Assembly: GCA_030142905.1 (NCBI GenBank)
Contig: JASJOG010000016.1
Span: 1,243,001-1,307,000, forward strand
Source of the DNA: Heliopora coerulea
Taxonomy: Eukaryota > Cnidaria > Anthozoa > Scleralcyonacea > Helioporidae
Length of the DNA stretch: 64,000 nt
Direction: 5' to 3'
The notes beneath the pieces were generated by a model. The model did not search any database, had not been told where the DNA came from, and was given only the letters and a program-made list of their open reading frames with translations. The position numbers were made by a program, and so were the translations under genes. Shown here piece by piece: positions 32,258-43,243 of the stretch. Within the stretch, counting starts at the first letter, position 1. Every line of letters begins with the position of its first letter.

Positions 32258-32358
32258 TTAACATTTCCCCGGCCGGAGCTCTCTCTTTGACGAAGAAAAT
32301 CGTCAGGCATTAGTCACAGTAAAGTGATGGAAGTCTTATCCCACCGGGAAAGGGTTAA
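32258..32358. mobile_element. short palindromic MITE, copy 2
   Basis: Inverted relative to 2934-3024: TTAACATTTCCCCGGCCGGA at the left and CCGGGAAAGGGTTAA at the right, with GACGAAGAAAATCGTCAGGC in the centre. A short SINE-like minus-strand B-box fragment lies just upstream (about 32165-32205). Confidence 0.6.
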
Positions 32359-32559
32359 TAAACCATTATCATTATAACCGTTTTTTATTATTAGTAATAT
32401 TATCATTATTTTATGATCATAGTTATAATCGTTATTGTTATAATCACCATGAACCATCACCATTACCATGATTGTTGCCATTGTGATCGTTAGCATTATT
32501 ATGAGTATGGAAGTTATGAAATTTTCACAATTTTGGTCTACCTTGTTCACATCTCAACT

Positions 32560-33330
32560 GAGCATAACGTACAGCCTGCAGCGTTAGACCTCAAGAAATG
32601 TTCACAAAATCCCTACGGTTCTGAGCAATGCTGCTTCCTGTTACAACTAAGTTTGTGTTGTAGTCTGTTTTTGCTGGAGACTCCTTTGCAAGTAACTTCG
32701 CCATGAAACCCAGGTCCCCATCTACTACGCGTGTCACATTAACACCTGCACGCCAAAGACAACAAATTTCTTCTTTTAAGTCCTGATACTTTTCGTCTCT
32801 TTTCCTTTCTTTTTCCCCAATTTGAGTGTCATAAGGAACAGCTATAGTTATGATTTTGCATTGTTCACGCTGTTTGTTCATAACCATGATATACCAGGCT
32901 TTAAACGTTGTTAATCTGGATGTTGAAATCCCATAGCAGTCTTTATCTCAGTCGATTCCACTCTTTCTGGTATATGTCTATACCATTTGCTTTCATGAGG
33001 TAAATAATTTTTCTCAAAAAGTTCCTACTGAATTATTCTCGCTACATTGTCAAGCCAGTGCTTGCATCAATGTTCGGAAATGTGCTAGATTGCTATTCCA
33101 TACGTTATATGACTGATAGCCTGTCTTTTTTGATATTGTCACATTCTGCATGGACACGAAATTTCTTGCTACTCAGTTGCAGCCTTGATGGAATTTGGTT
33201 CTTAATCTTTGATCTTGTGCAGGAGTAATCGAACCCTCTGTTTCCTTCTTGAGACCTTCGTTCAAGCAACCAATCCATAGATGACTATCTCTTCCATTTG
33301 CCCAAGAATTTGTCCATGTGGAACTTAATT
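32560..33330 (-). pseudogene. R2-like LINE C-terminal fragment
   Basis: Minus-strand reading from about 33290: WIGCLNEGLKKETEGSITPA, QDQRLRTKFHQG, then a decayed middle, then open 32887-32591: KIITIAVPYDTQIGEKERKR, DEKYQDLKEEICCLW, VDGDLGFMAKLL. The L-K-x-E-T-E-G ... A-Q-D-Q block, the I-x-x-A-V-P-x-D and E-K-Y-x-D-L-K blocks are as I recall them from the C-terminal region of R2/NeSL-like LINE proteins. The zinc-knuckle part between them has been lost to frameshifts. Confidence 0.6.
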
Positions 33331-34264
33331 TCTCCACTTTTATAGTTTTTCAATATTCTTCTACTCATTTAATATCTTTGGATTTTCTCGTTCTCCGTTA
33401 GAATTGCTCACACCTTTTTCGCTCATTACGGCCTGTTCCAATGACTCCGCACTCCTCTCAGTATAACAAGCGACCTCCCTTTATTTTTCTCTTACACAGT
33501 CTTCTACCCTAATCAGTTACGCTAGTCAATTTCTCTTGGCATGTATGCATAATCCACATCACTGCTGGGATGAAACATTCCATCGACTCTCATTAGCTTC
33601 CTTGTTTTCCAAACTTTTCCGATTGAATTTTAGTCCAGTAGATCATTCTGACCACATTGGGCATCAACGACAGGTCCATGAAATAATAGCCATAATTCCT
33701 TCCACGAAGCTTGGATACATCCTGTCAGATTTGTAATCAATAGCATTATTAGCCTGTATGCAGCTCGAAATTTCGAAATTTCGGGCTGCAAGCAGGCTAC
33801 AGTTTTACCAACAGTACTCAAAAATTAACTTTTAGAAAGTAATATTAAATTACATAACGTCGCATTAGACTAGTGACAATAGACAAACTTTTTGAATGGC
33901 ACGATCGAATGTAAAATCCATCATTTCAGATAGTCTCAACTTCGTTCTTTTGAGTTCTATTGAAATTGGACAATAACTCGAAACAAAGAGTAAAACTGAG
34001 CAGCATTCAAAACATTGAAATAGGCGGCATATGTGTATATAATGATTTACTATGGTACTGTATTTATGCAATTGATCTATAATATTTGGCAAAGACTCCG
34101 CAATGCCCTATAACTGATCCTAACTTTAATGAGATAGCTTATGAGCCCATGATTCAAGGAGCTAAAAAAATCTGCCTGAATGAGGTTAATTTCTATGAAT
34201 ATGCGCTGTAACAATGCCACAATAACCATGCCAAATTAGCTATATTTTGGTTTTCTTTTCATAG
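33331..34264. other. intron; one hairpin at 33752-33796
   Basis: No gene recognised. GCCTGTATGCAGCTCGAAAT pairs with ATTTCGGGCTGCAAGCAGGC; its TAGCCTGC-type ends recall the TIR of the element at 10140-11080, so it may be a minimal relative. Confidence 0.45.
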
Positions 34265-34390
34265 ACATAAACGAGTGCAATTCAAATGCAACTTCTTGTC
34301 ATCCAAATGCCACGTGTATAAACACAGTTGGGTCTTATGAATGTACGTGCTATGTGGGATTTACTGGTGACGGAAAAAGTAACTGTTCGG
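34265..34390 (+). CDS. host gene exon 6: calcium-binding-type EGF domain
   Basis: Acceptor TTCTTTTCATAG|AC and donor TCGG|GTGAGT bound 126 bp in phase 1-1. Reading: DINECNSNATSCHPNATC, INTVGSYECTCYVGFTGDG, KSNCS. Six Cys in C-x6-C-x5-C-x10-C-x1-C-x12-C layout, an N-terminal D-I-N-E-C and N-T-V-G-S-Y-E-C give a complete cbEGF module, including the residues associated with calcium binding and Asn hydroxylation. Confidence 0.95.
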
Positions 34391-34489
34391 GTGAGTTGTC
34401 AATGAAGAGATTCCTGTAACGATGATGTGAATAGCTAATACTCACGAACAATGGCCATGTTACTGACTCTGGACAGTTTTTGTTGTGCA

Positions 34490-35110
34490 GGAACTTACTT
34501 TAGTACATCAAACCCTTTAATAAAGAATCTTACTTTCAAGGTATAAGAACTCATAGTAATGAAACATGGTGTCAGGAAGGTATAGTCTCTGTAAAGTTAA
34601 ATTCCATCAGCGCGTCTTGAGCACGAGTAGTGAAATGATTTCATCGGGTGAATACAGCCTAGCAAATGTTGCAACGGCGCCGGGTGGATTTAGGATCCAA
34701 AGCAGTTTGCCTTCTCCCGATCCTATGAACATGAAAGAGACTGTTACTCAGAATTAGAAAAATTGACCAGGTATGGGACTTATTTACAGTCGCATCAAGG
34801 TTAATATAAAAGGATAGCAAGAAGCGCGTTGCTGCCGTCAATACGCGCATAGGAGCAGACGAAGAGAAAGCTTACAAAGTCTATCCGTTTGAAAACGAAG
34901 TTGATAAATAAGATGTGAACATGTTGTGGGAGCTAAAAGAAAGGTACTGTTGAGGACAAACTGTTATCCACGAGAGATAGCACTTTAGTAATTGAAATTA
35001 AGAGAACGGGGAGTCATTTAGCCAAGACGCGTTGTTTCGGCACTTTAACAGACCTACTACTAACTAATTCAAGACAAGATAATTTGCCAAATTTGAGATG
35101 TTAATACCAA
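34490..35110 (+). pseudogene. Gypsy-type LTR element remnant: LTR end, PBS-like site, gag
   Basis: AATAAAGAATC near 34521 and an LTR-like end at ...GAAACA, followed by TGGTGTCAGGAAGG (primer-binding-like) near 34567. Downstream, decayed gag sense: LPSPDPMNMKETVTQN, then VAAVNTRIGADEEKAYKVYP, FENEVDK, DVNMLWELKERYC, VIHER and ENGESF, which correspond in order to the capsid-like gag region of Gypsy-type retrotransposons. Many stops; no protease or pol remains. Confidence 0.55.
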
Positions 35111-35394
35111 ACAGAAACTACCACAGGAACCTAAACTCACTCTAGAGAAACGTTTGAACACATGCAAAGCAGTGGAAACGACAGAAGTGCAGATGAAAGA
35201 GAGGAAATATAAAACTGAAGAACTTTAACAAAAATTAACGCAGGCACCACAATCTAAGAATCCAAGTGTAAATAGAACGGTGTCGGTGGGACTCTGTTGA
35301 GACTGCTCAGATGAACTCACTGTTCTGTTGAGTGGGGTAGGTGGGGAGAAGCAGAGGTGCGGGGGTCTGCTTTCTTTTGTTTGTTTGGTCTTTT

Positions 35395-35900
35395 TTGTTT
35401 TTTTAACGTTTATTTATTTAAAATATTTTGAGAGGTATGCTCCTTCATCCGTAGCTGCTTTTCAAGAAGGTTTTCTGTTAAAACTATAATATACAAGAAA
35501 TTGGATAAAATCCATAACTATGGTAACTAAGATATGTGTATACAATAAAATGTTAAAAGAAATAAAGAAAAAAAATTAGAAGATATATGATGCATGTGAT
35601 TATATAAATTATGTTACAACGTATTAGGCGGCAAGTAGCTCTGCCTTTAACCATCTCTTGAAGGGAGTAAGTGATTAAATAGCCCTGATTTCTTTTTTAA
35701 GACTATTAAAATTTACAATTGCTTGGTAACTAAAATGTATCTTTCCCCATTCAGTTCTAGGTTTAGGTAAACTATATTTGTCAGGATTCCTTAACATTGG
35801 TATAACTAACAAATTTGAAACTTTAAAAATAGACTTGTACCCAGGTAGATTTATGAACATTATAATGAAAATTGTTACTTTGGTGAAATACAAATATAAA
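35395..35900 (-). pseudogene. LINE 3' end: ORF2 C-terminus, 3' UTR, poly(A)
   Basis: Minus-strand RNPDKYSLPKPRTEWGK and HFSYQAIVNFNSLKKEIR (35790-35675) are the terminal segment of a LINE ORF2. The 3' UTR runs to about 35395 and ends in AATAAATAAACG followed by A-rich sequence. Confidence 0.6.
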
Positions 35901-36248
35901 ATCTTCAGTATGAATTGTTCCGAACTTTCGGTTAAAATACTATCCTTCTTCAGGGGAAGTGATAAGGGCTAAAAAGATACATGCCGATCTATTAAACATA
36001 TGCTAATCAGGTCTTATCTTTCAAAATCAAGTTAAAATATTCATAGGGTTAAGGGATGCTATCGTCCTAATTATGTGCGTTGACTCACAAGTGTTTTTTT
36101 CCCAAGCTTCCCAAATTTGAAATTGTGAAAAGTCGCTTGATTTGTGGCTTTGTTATGGATGAAAACTGGTAAAAAGAAAACATAATTATGTGGATAATCA
36201 TAAATATTACTTTTTTCGGTTTGCTAATCCAAAATCGTCGCGACGATC

Positions 36249-36787
36249 CGATTTTCCCTTTCGTAAACGGTCGTTGCCACCCGAAACGGTCGATGTCAAC
36301 ATAATGTTCTCGCCATTCCGAAGTGTACTCTGAGGATCCTCACTAACTGATGTGATTTTTGTAAAATTCCCAATTTTAACCAGGATCAAACTGGAAACCT
36401 AGTGCAGTTGTTTGTGCGAACAGAAGTAATTGGTAATGACTGGATTCCTTCGGATCCATGGCGAAGTTATTTTATTTTCTTTGCACTAAGAATGGTGGTC
36501 AAAATTAGAATAATTAAGCGACAAGTGGTCAAGTTAGGGTACAAACGAGACAGAAAAACCGCTACTGGAACAGTTAGGTTAAGGTTTCGGTTTGGGTAAG
36601 GTGACCGAATATAATCCGTCTTTGAATTTAAAGTCAAGATAAGAAAATGGATAAAAGGTTGTGAGCATGTTTGTAGTTGATGCGACTATTTGAATTAGGG
36701 TGAGAAGGGTACACTTGGGAATGACGAGAACATTATTTTGGCATCGACCGTTTTGGTTGGCAACAACCGTTTACGAAATGGAAAATT
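36249..36787. mobile_element. MITE with about 80-bp TIRs
   Basis: TTTCGTAAACGGTCGTTGCC near 36269 recurs inverted near 36760-36778 (CAACAACCGTTTACGAAA). The arms continue inward through AAACGGTCGAT, AATAATGTTCTCG-type and AAGTGTAC sequence, about 80 bp in all. The 380-bp centre is non-coding. Confidence 0.75.
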
Positions 36788-37144
36788 GACAATATGATGT
36801 AAAATTGCAGGGGATCCCTCAGGTTTCAAACAGATAGCAGGAATATGTCCAACGTCAAGAGTAAAAAAGGTCTAACAAATGATGTTCCATCATGCAGTCG
36901 AAACAAGCTTTAAGCATTGTACAACGAAATCCTAATGAAGTCCACGGAAAAATGCAAAGTGCCGTAGGTAAATCCCAAGAACAACGAATAGCAGAAAATA
37001 TTCACTGTTTCGTCAGAAGAATGCAACCTCCAGTTGGGGTCAAGAGTAGTTCAACTTAATAAACCTACAATACGGCAATATAACAGACTTAGAAACTGAG
37101 AGAAAGATGACATGATTGACACTGCAACAAATCGAAAGAGATTT

Positions 37145-37737
37145 TAAACATGTCTTTATTGGAAGAAAGTCAGTTTAACAGAAACTTTTCATGATAATCT
37201 GACAGTGCTGAAGTCAACTGAAAAATATTGACTCCAGCAGGATTTGAGCTCGCACGTTCGGGATACCGGTCCGCCGCTCGAGTACACAGGGATTGGAAGC
37301 GAGTTTTATCCAATTTAAGTGCACAAGACATTCTCGCGACAACTTAACGCTTATCCATGAGAGGATGTGTAGTGTTGCAATTGTATTTCAGAATCATCCT
37401 CAGAGATATACATGAACAGAAACTTTTCATGATAATCTGACACTGCCGAAGTCAACTGAAAATTGTTGACTCGAGCGGCATTGGAACTCGCACATTCGGG
37501 ATACCGGTCTGCCGCTCTACTTGTTGAGCTTTCGAATCCACAGGGATTGGAGACGAGTCTTATCCACACGGCGGATTGGTATCCCGAAGGTGTGAGTTTT
37601 TATCCGGCGGTGGACCGGTATCCCGAAGGTGCGAGTTCAAATCCAGTTCGAGTCAGCATTTTTCAGTTGACTTCGGGAGTGCCATATTATCATGAAAAGT
37701 TTCGGTTCATGTATATCTCTGAGGATGATTCTGAAAT
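37145..37737. mobile_element. fold-back element with tRNA-like arms
   Basis: 37385-37737 is a long palindrome: TTTCAGAATCATCCTCAGAG starts the left arm and its reverse complement ends the right arm, with about 125-bp arms sharing CATGAACMGAAACTTTTCATG, CTGAAGTCAACTGAAA-type and CGGGATACCGG sequence. Each arm holds a tRNA-like B-box (GGTGCGAGTTCAAATCC on the right). A third, partial copy of the left arm lies at 37180-37280. The long open frames over this region come from the palindrome. Confidence 0.7.
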
Positions 37738-39196
37738 AGGTCAGTTTAAGATCAAGTTTTATTTGGAAGTTAACATAACTATGCAATCCGTAAAAAGGCA
37801 AAGGTGCTGAATACCAATAACAATAAACAGAAGTAAGAGGATGAACTGGCTCGCTTTGAGAAAATATGTATCGTACATTGCAAACTATTGGCAGTGCGTC
37901 CATATATTTTTTCCTTAATTAGAAAAATCGTATCATTGATCAGAATTCTGATGCCGTAGTTACCAGATCGAATGCTTATACAAAAATTTTGGGGAAAATA
38001 GTCATCTTCGCAGCTACTGGGATCCTTTAAATTTGCGACATAGGGCAGTGTCTATTGTTGCTAAATTGTCGGACCCGCATTCCTGGTAATAATGTTGTTC
38101 TCAGCTTACCAGGCTCGGAAAATTAGATTTGAGCTCAAACTGGTTTTTTTATTTACTGGGGAGACTGCTTTGGTTGCTTTAATAATTAGCCACACCCATT
38201 CTCTAGTGTTGCATATAATTATAGTATGTTGGCGCCATAATAACTTGTGTAATTTGATGTTGAACATACCATATCAAATTTTTGATCAACTGCTCAATCG
38301 CTAAAAGTGCAAATTTTGTCTATATCTGAGACAAAAGTGGAAACAATAATGGGCTAAATGAACAACTTTTCTTTTTTTTCTGCACCTTATACTCAATGAA
38401 TCAAGTTCCTATCAGAAAAATTATAATTCATAATTTTATAATTCATAAAGTAATTTATTTCTCCACTATGGCTTTTCAGAAATAATTACAATTAATAATT
38501 ATGTGCATTACAAATCTATATTTACATTAACATCATTAATTACTCAACCTACGTGAATTTAAACTATACATTACAATTAATAGCAAGATAAAAAGTTAAA
38601 AAGTTAAAAAGTTAAAAGGATAAAAAGTTACCAAACAATCATGACTAATTGTAACTTAGCAGCATGACTCGTCAAGTGGAGTGATCCAGTTAGAGTTTTG
38701 AGTTAAATTTGCCTTTCGTTTCTGTCCTATTAACTAATACATGTGCAAAAACACTCTTAAATTAGAGAGACCGGACTAAATAATTTCTATTGCGCATTGA
38801 CTGCCGAACAACTGGAAAAAGCGGAATAGTCTATTTGTGACAAAAGAATTAAGAAAAAAAATATCTGAATATGGTAGAAGTTTATCAAAAGGGTGAGAGT
38901 GGGAAAAAATATTTACATCACGGTCTGTCTCCAATTTCTTTGGTCGTGTGAAACAGTTACACAATTATGAAGATATTTTTTAAAAACAAGCAAACACATG
39001 AGACAAAATTTGTTGAGCACTCAAACTTTTTGACGTTCATTCCTAATATTATTTTGTTATTCTTGCTAAGTTTTCACACTGACGAAGTTTAGTTATTAGA
39101 AGGTATCAATTGATGCTGAACCAAATTAAATGAAAATTTTATCAATGTAAAATTTAACTGAAGTAATTTCTTCTTGATATCATTTGCTTTATGAAG
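37738..39196. other. intron without recognised features
   Basis: AT-rich; AAAAGTTAAAAAGTTAAAA-type short repeats at 38590-38630. No gene or mobile element recognised. Confidence 0.4.
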
Positions 39197-39307
39197 ATAT
39201 TGATGAATGTAAATCACGGCAGACATGCAAGAGACCAAACGAGCAATGCATAAATACTATTGGTTCGTTTCTTTGTGTATGTAATGACAGTGACCCAACC
39301 TGTTTTG
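39197..39307 (+). CDS. host gene exon 7: second EGF domain
   Basis: Acceptor TTTATGAAG|AT and donor TTTG|GTAAGT bound 111 bp in phase 1-1. Reading: DIDECKSRQTCKRPNEQC, INTIGSFLCVCNDSDPTC. D-I-D-E-C and N-T-I-G-S-F mark a calcium-binding EGF; the region between Cys5 and Cys6 is shorter than usual (NDSDPT). Phase matches exons 6 and 8. Confidence 0.9.
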
Positions 39308-39411
39308 GTAAGTTTGGCACTTTATGCATGATTTTGCATTATTATCTTTGCCAATATTATTTCAATTATTATTTTTATGATTATTTCTATTGATAATGTT
39401 ATTTTATATTA

Positions 39412-39736
39412 AGAGAGGATTTTGATACGATCATAATTATATATACGAAAACTCTGACTGCCCCAGCCGGGAAACGAACCCAAGGTCTCCGAATCTACGT
39501 ATCGGCGCTCTGACCACTGAGCTACTGAGACACGGCTAGGACAGCCAGAAATTTTCATATATATTGAATTGGCCACCATTCTCAATTCTCTAACCCGAAG
39601 ACATCTCATCTTCACAACGTAGAGTGGAGCCTCTGAGGCGACTTCCTCAAGTAGCGGAGTGATACACGACTCTTGTATACAGGAGGCTTTTAAACAACAT
39701 TTTATATGACGAGAGGATTTTGATACGATCATAATG
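39412..39736 (-). repeat. SINE with 25-bp flanking direct repeats
   Basis: Minus-strand tRNA-like head (CTCTGACCACTGAGCTAC, complement of the A box, at about 39510) and B-box complement GGGAAACGAACCC near 39470. GAGAGGATTTTGATACGATC begins a 25-bp direct repeat at both ends (39412 and 39712). ATATACGAAAACTCTGAC inside the left end is inverted just outside the right end. The middle (39540-39700) differs from the other SINEs. Confidence 0.6.
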
Positions 39737-40294
39737 TCAGAGTTTTCGTATATATAATAATGATAATGTTATTGTTACCATCATTATTATCACCATTATT
39801 ATTACTATTATTATTATATTAATGTAATAGTACTATGTTTAATGTCGTCAAGTTAGTATCATAGTACTATTAATGTAATAGTACTATGAGCTTAATGTTA
39901 TATCAAGGAGTTTAAAAATGGTGACTATTTTAGAGAATTGCAGGGTCATGAAATGAGTGGCAGATATTTCTCGCATTTTCGTGTAAAGGCCCTAGAAAAG
40001 TTTTAGAAGCATTGTAAATATTGAGAAAAAAGTTAAATCTTAGACAACCACAAGAAGAAAAGTAAGGAAGCCAAACGAAGCTGCTGAAGAGAGTCAAAAA
40101 TTAAAATTAAAACAAACGACAAACAACAAGATAAATTTAGAAAGTTAAAGGAAAATATATCCATGGTTGAGGAAGAAGTATTTTCGCAGTTTGGCTTCAG
40201 GAAGGCAATATAGTGATCTCATAATTTACTTCGGTCGGTACTAATGAAATGTCCGAACTCTCTTCTTTGCTTGGATCCTCCAATATCTATTTCC

Positions 40295-40430
40295 AACTAG
40301 AAATACGTGTACGCAACAAACCCTCGCCCACCCTTAAAATACATCTCTCGAGAATCCGAGTAATGTTGATAATTCTTCAAAATTGTCAAAAAGACAAATC
40401 GTCCTTACTATAAGTGGAAGAGGGGATGCA
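40295..40430. repeat. end sequence shared with the IS630-like element at 59.25 kb
   Basis: ACTAGAAATACGTGTACGCA, ACAAACCCTCGCCCACC, then GACAAATCG and ACTATAAGTGG match 59250-59410 in the same order (about 75% by eye). No transposase is present here. Confidence 0.55.
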
Positions 40431-40622
40431 GTAAAAGAAAAAAATACGTTTGGCCACAAATATTAACAACCAAAACTGGACATTATTTTATATTTAAACT
40501 GCTTGTCGTCATATTTACGCTTAAAATTTTGATTATATTTTATTGAAACAAATCGTTTGGTAGGAATAACTTTTGACAGTTTAACAAATGATAAAAGTCC
40601 ATTCTGAAAATTTTCTACTTAA

Positions 40623-40716
40623 CAATTAGATTATGAGCTGGAGATTTCTATGAGGTGATAGTTGACGAGGGCTTTGCCCTCGTCAACATAGAAATCTCCA
40701 GCTCATAATCTAATTG
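40623..40716. repeat. fold-back with perfect 30-bp arms
   Basis: CAATTAGATTATGAGCTGGA starts the left arm (40623-40652), exactly complementary to 40687-40716. Between them is GTTGACGAGGGC-TTT-GCCCTCGTCAAC, a second, GC-richer hairpin offset by a few unpaired bases. Confidence 0.85.
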
Positions 40717-41009
40717 TATTAATAGAAACACACTTCGCAAAAGAACATTTTTCGTCTTCTCTAGGATTGCACTTTCAAGTAAGCATTCTATTTTGTCTTT
40801 AGAAACTTCACAACCAGAATGCAGCATTTGCAATAGTATTCGACTAAGTTTCTACTAATGCTAATTAATGAATGTTCGTATCGAATTGTTTCGATCTCAT
40901 GATTGAACAGTTTTTTGATATTTCTTTTTTACTTAAAAATTGATAAATTCTACATTATCTCAAAGTTGGATACAAATGTCTCAGATGTGCTATGATAAAG
41001 ATTAATGTT

Positions 41010-42095
41010 AAGTATTCATCCGGAGGCACGAGACTTTGGTGACGAAGATGAAACGAATTACGAAACCGATGAAATAAACAAAGGGAACATGGAAGAGTTC
41101 TGCGTTTTTATTGCCGACCAAAAATCGGAGAATACAAAACATACAACAAAATACGACAAGCAAACCTTGTGCAAGTTTTGTCGAAAGAAGAACGAATAGA
41201 GGGAAATAAAAGACGTACCTTTTTCCGCTGTAAAACTTTCGCAAAAAGAGAAAATTGGCGTAGCGTACAAACCTTCAACCTTTAAACATTTAAAATTTCT
41301 TGAGAGGTTTTAAAATCCTGATGAAAGCATTACTGGTCGAACATGGTAAACGGGTAATCATCTACAAGCCACCCTAGAAGTGAGAAAGACTGAAGCGGAC
41401 AACATTTTCGCCGAAGGATAGTATGATCTCTAAAGATAAGTAGCTTTTCAGCGTGTTTTCTGGTGGCTGTTTGCCTTGCATTCTTTTTTACAAACTAGAA
41501 ATAGATCCTAATGTCTTCAATGAGGTGACATTTCATAGGGAAAACGATCCTGAAAAAGGCAATGAAATCCTTGTGTGAAAAGCCGAGAAAGGATCTAAAG
41601 ACTGTCAGCCCAGGAAAAGTTTTCGGGACGCTGAGTGTTTTATCCCACTTCTTGAACAATTACCATGAACGCAATCTGGATGAGTACTAAAGAATATTCA
41701 AAAGCCATCGTCCTACAGAGATGAATGAAACAGAATCTGCATTCTACTTTGCCATTAAACACCAGCAAAATTCAGGAGATAATACTTGAACTAAGAAGTC
41801 TCCTTTAGGGAAGAATGAAGTCGGGAAGCCACTATTGAAAACTGCTTAAAACTACTGCATTGGCAAAACTTACATTTCAAAACTACTCTCGATTTAGACG
41901 TACCTGTGATTGTGTGGCTCAGCTAAGTGATAACCAGAACGTGAAAAGTCTCGATTCATACAAATCAACATCGATTCAACTTCAGAGAAGAATGTCTTTC
42001 CCTTAACGTCTTTGTTCATATTCATAAGAAAGGACCAAGTCAAAGCGTTGCTAGAGAATGTGAACAGTTGCCCAATGCATATCAAAAAGGGATGA
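41010..42095 (+). pseudogene. Crypton-type tyrosine recombinase, second copy
   Basis: Plus-strand decayed ORF: MEEFCVFIADQKSENTKHTT, KYDKQTLCKFCRKKNE, then frameshifted pieces, then the catalytic C-terminal half as NLHSTLPLNTSKIQE, a lost H-S-x-R-x-T, and CVAQLSDNQNVKSLDSYKS with the final Tyr. This family has a SAM-like N-domain and an R-H-R-Y recombinase. More than ten stops and frameshifts. It belongs to a different branch from the 13.4-kb Crypton: the terminal motif is L-S-x-x-x-N-x-x-S-L-x-x-Y rather than T-G-H-x-S-x-x-x-x-x-x-Y. Confidence 0.65.
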
Positions 42096-42326
42096 GTTTT
42101 ACAGCTGTTCTTTCAAGTCATAAATTTCCAGTAACTAAGATGTCCTGCAAAAGTCAAACCAGCTGCAACTAGTACCAAGAAATCGATCTGGTCTCGTTCT
42201 TTTATCCTTGTATGGATCTCTCGCAATAATGTAAATGGTTTGAACCTGGGAGAATCGTAACATGTTTGAGGAAGTTGATCGTCCAGGTTAGTGTAGTCTT
42301 GAGAAAGACTGTTGGTTGAAGTGATT

Positions 42327-42361
42327 GACGTTTCGACAGCCTTAGCGGCGGTCATCTTCAG
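42327..42361 (-). ncRNA. hammerhead-ribozyme-like block, PLE unit A minus copy
   Basis: Minus strand: CTGAAGA, T, GACCGCCGC..GGCTGTC, GAAACGTC. GAC/GTC can close helix II; ACGT after GAA gives a two-base helix III only if formed between two molecules; GTC is a standard cleavage triplet. Confidence 0.5.
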
Positions 42362-42583
42362 AGTCAAAAGGAGAGTGAATGTCAGGTTCGCCTGTATTTG
42401 TATCTGGCTCGTGCGTGATAAGTGGGCGGTCGTATTACTCATGGAGGTGTGATATTTGGCGAGAAGCAATGGGTGTGGTTGTGTTGGCGTTAATTATCAG
42501 TTTGTCGAAGTGTAAGTCTATTGGCTGCTCGCACGTTTGACTTTGTGAATTAGTCGTTTGTAAGGTCCCGGTAATTGTTGTGA

Positions 42584-43162
42584 TCAGTTTAATGGATTTT
42601 GTTCTAAGTTCGTATACCAGCTTTCTAGTGTGAGTCGCTGTTTGTAGTTGGTGATGTACGTAATGCATTTTGCCGATTCCCAGTCAATGTTGTGTTTGGT
42701 TTGTCGGCGGTGTTCGGCAATGTGGTTGGTTTTGTCTCCGTTTTTTGTCGCTCGTTTGTGTTCTGTTCGTCGTATATTTAAGTTTCTGCTAGTCTCACCT
42801 ATATAAGTGGCTTGGCAGTCGGAGCAATTAATTTTGTAAACTGCACCTTGTCTTTCGTGCGGTTGTTCTCTGTCCTTAACGTTAGTCAGTACATGTCGTA
42901 AAGTTGTGATCGGTTTGTGCGCTACTCGTATGTTGTATGGTCGTAAGATACGCGAGATAATCTCAGACGTACGTTTTATGTAGGGTATCTTTGCTGTAGT
43001 TGTTGTCGGACTGTTGTTTTCGTCGCGTTCATTGTCTTTGTAAGTGTTAAGTTTGATGAAGTCAGAGTTATAGTTGTTTTTGTGGAAAACGCATTGTAAG
43101 TAGTCATTTTCTTGGCGTAGAGCGTCGGGTGAGTTGCAAATGAGTTGTGCGCGTCTCGTCAA
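42584..43162 (-). pseudogene. PLE GIY-YIG endonuclease region, unit A
   Basis: 192 open codons after the RT. Linker (RRAQLICNSPDALRQENDYL, IPYIKRTSEIISRIL), the Cys pair NCSDC, then the catalytic ATYIGETSRNL and N-I-R-R-x-E-H-K, AEHRRQTKHNIDW, and a C-terminal LESWYTNLEQNPLN. GIY-YIG enzymes nick the target to prime reverse transcription. Open and conserved, but split from the RT by a stop at 43243. Confidence 0.85.
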
Positions 43163-43243
43163 TGTTTTGATGGTGGTAGCTTTGTGTGAGGTTGGATTGT
43201 ACGATGACTGGTCCAGTAGTCTGTCAGTATGCGTTGGTTTCCT

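Noticed and set aside
37463..37810. 115-codon ORF
   Set aside because: A product of the fold-back arms; the internal repetition follows the DNA palindrome.
42113..42469. 118-codon ORF beginning MLLAKYHTS, also present at 45457-45828
   Set aside because: Both are frames through the PLE 3' tail and terminal repeat, on the two copies of unit A; the ribozyme-like block lies inside. Not a separate gene.
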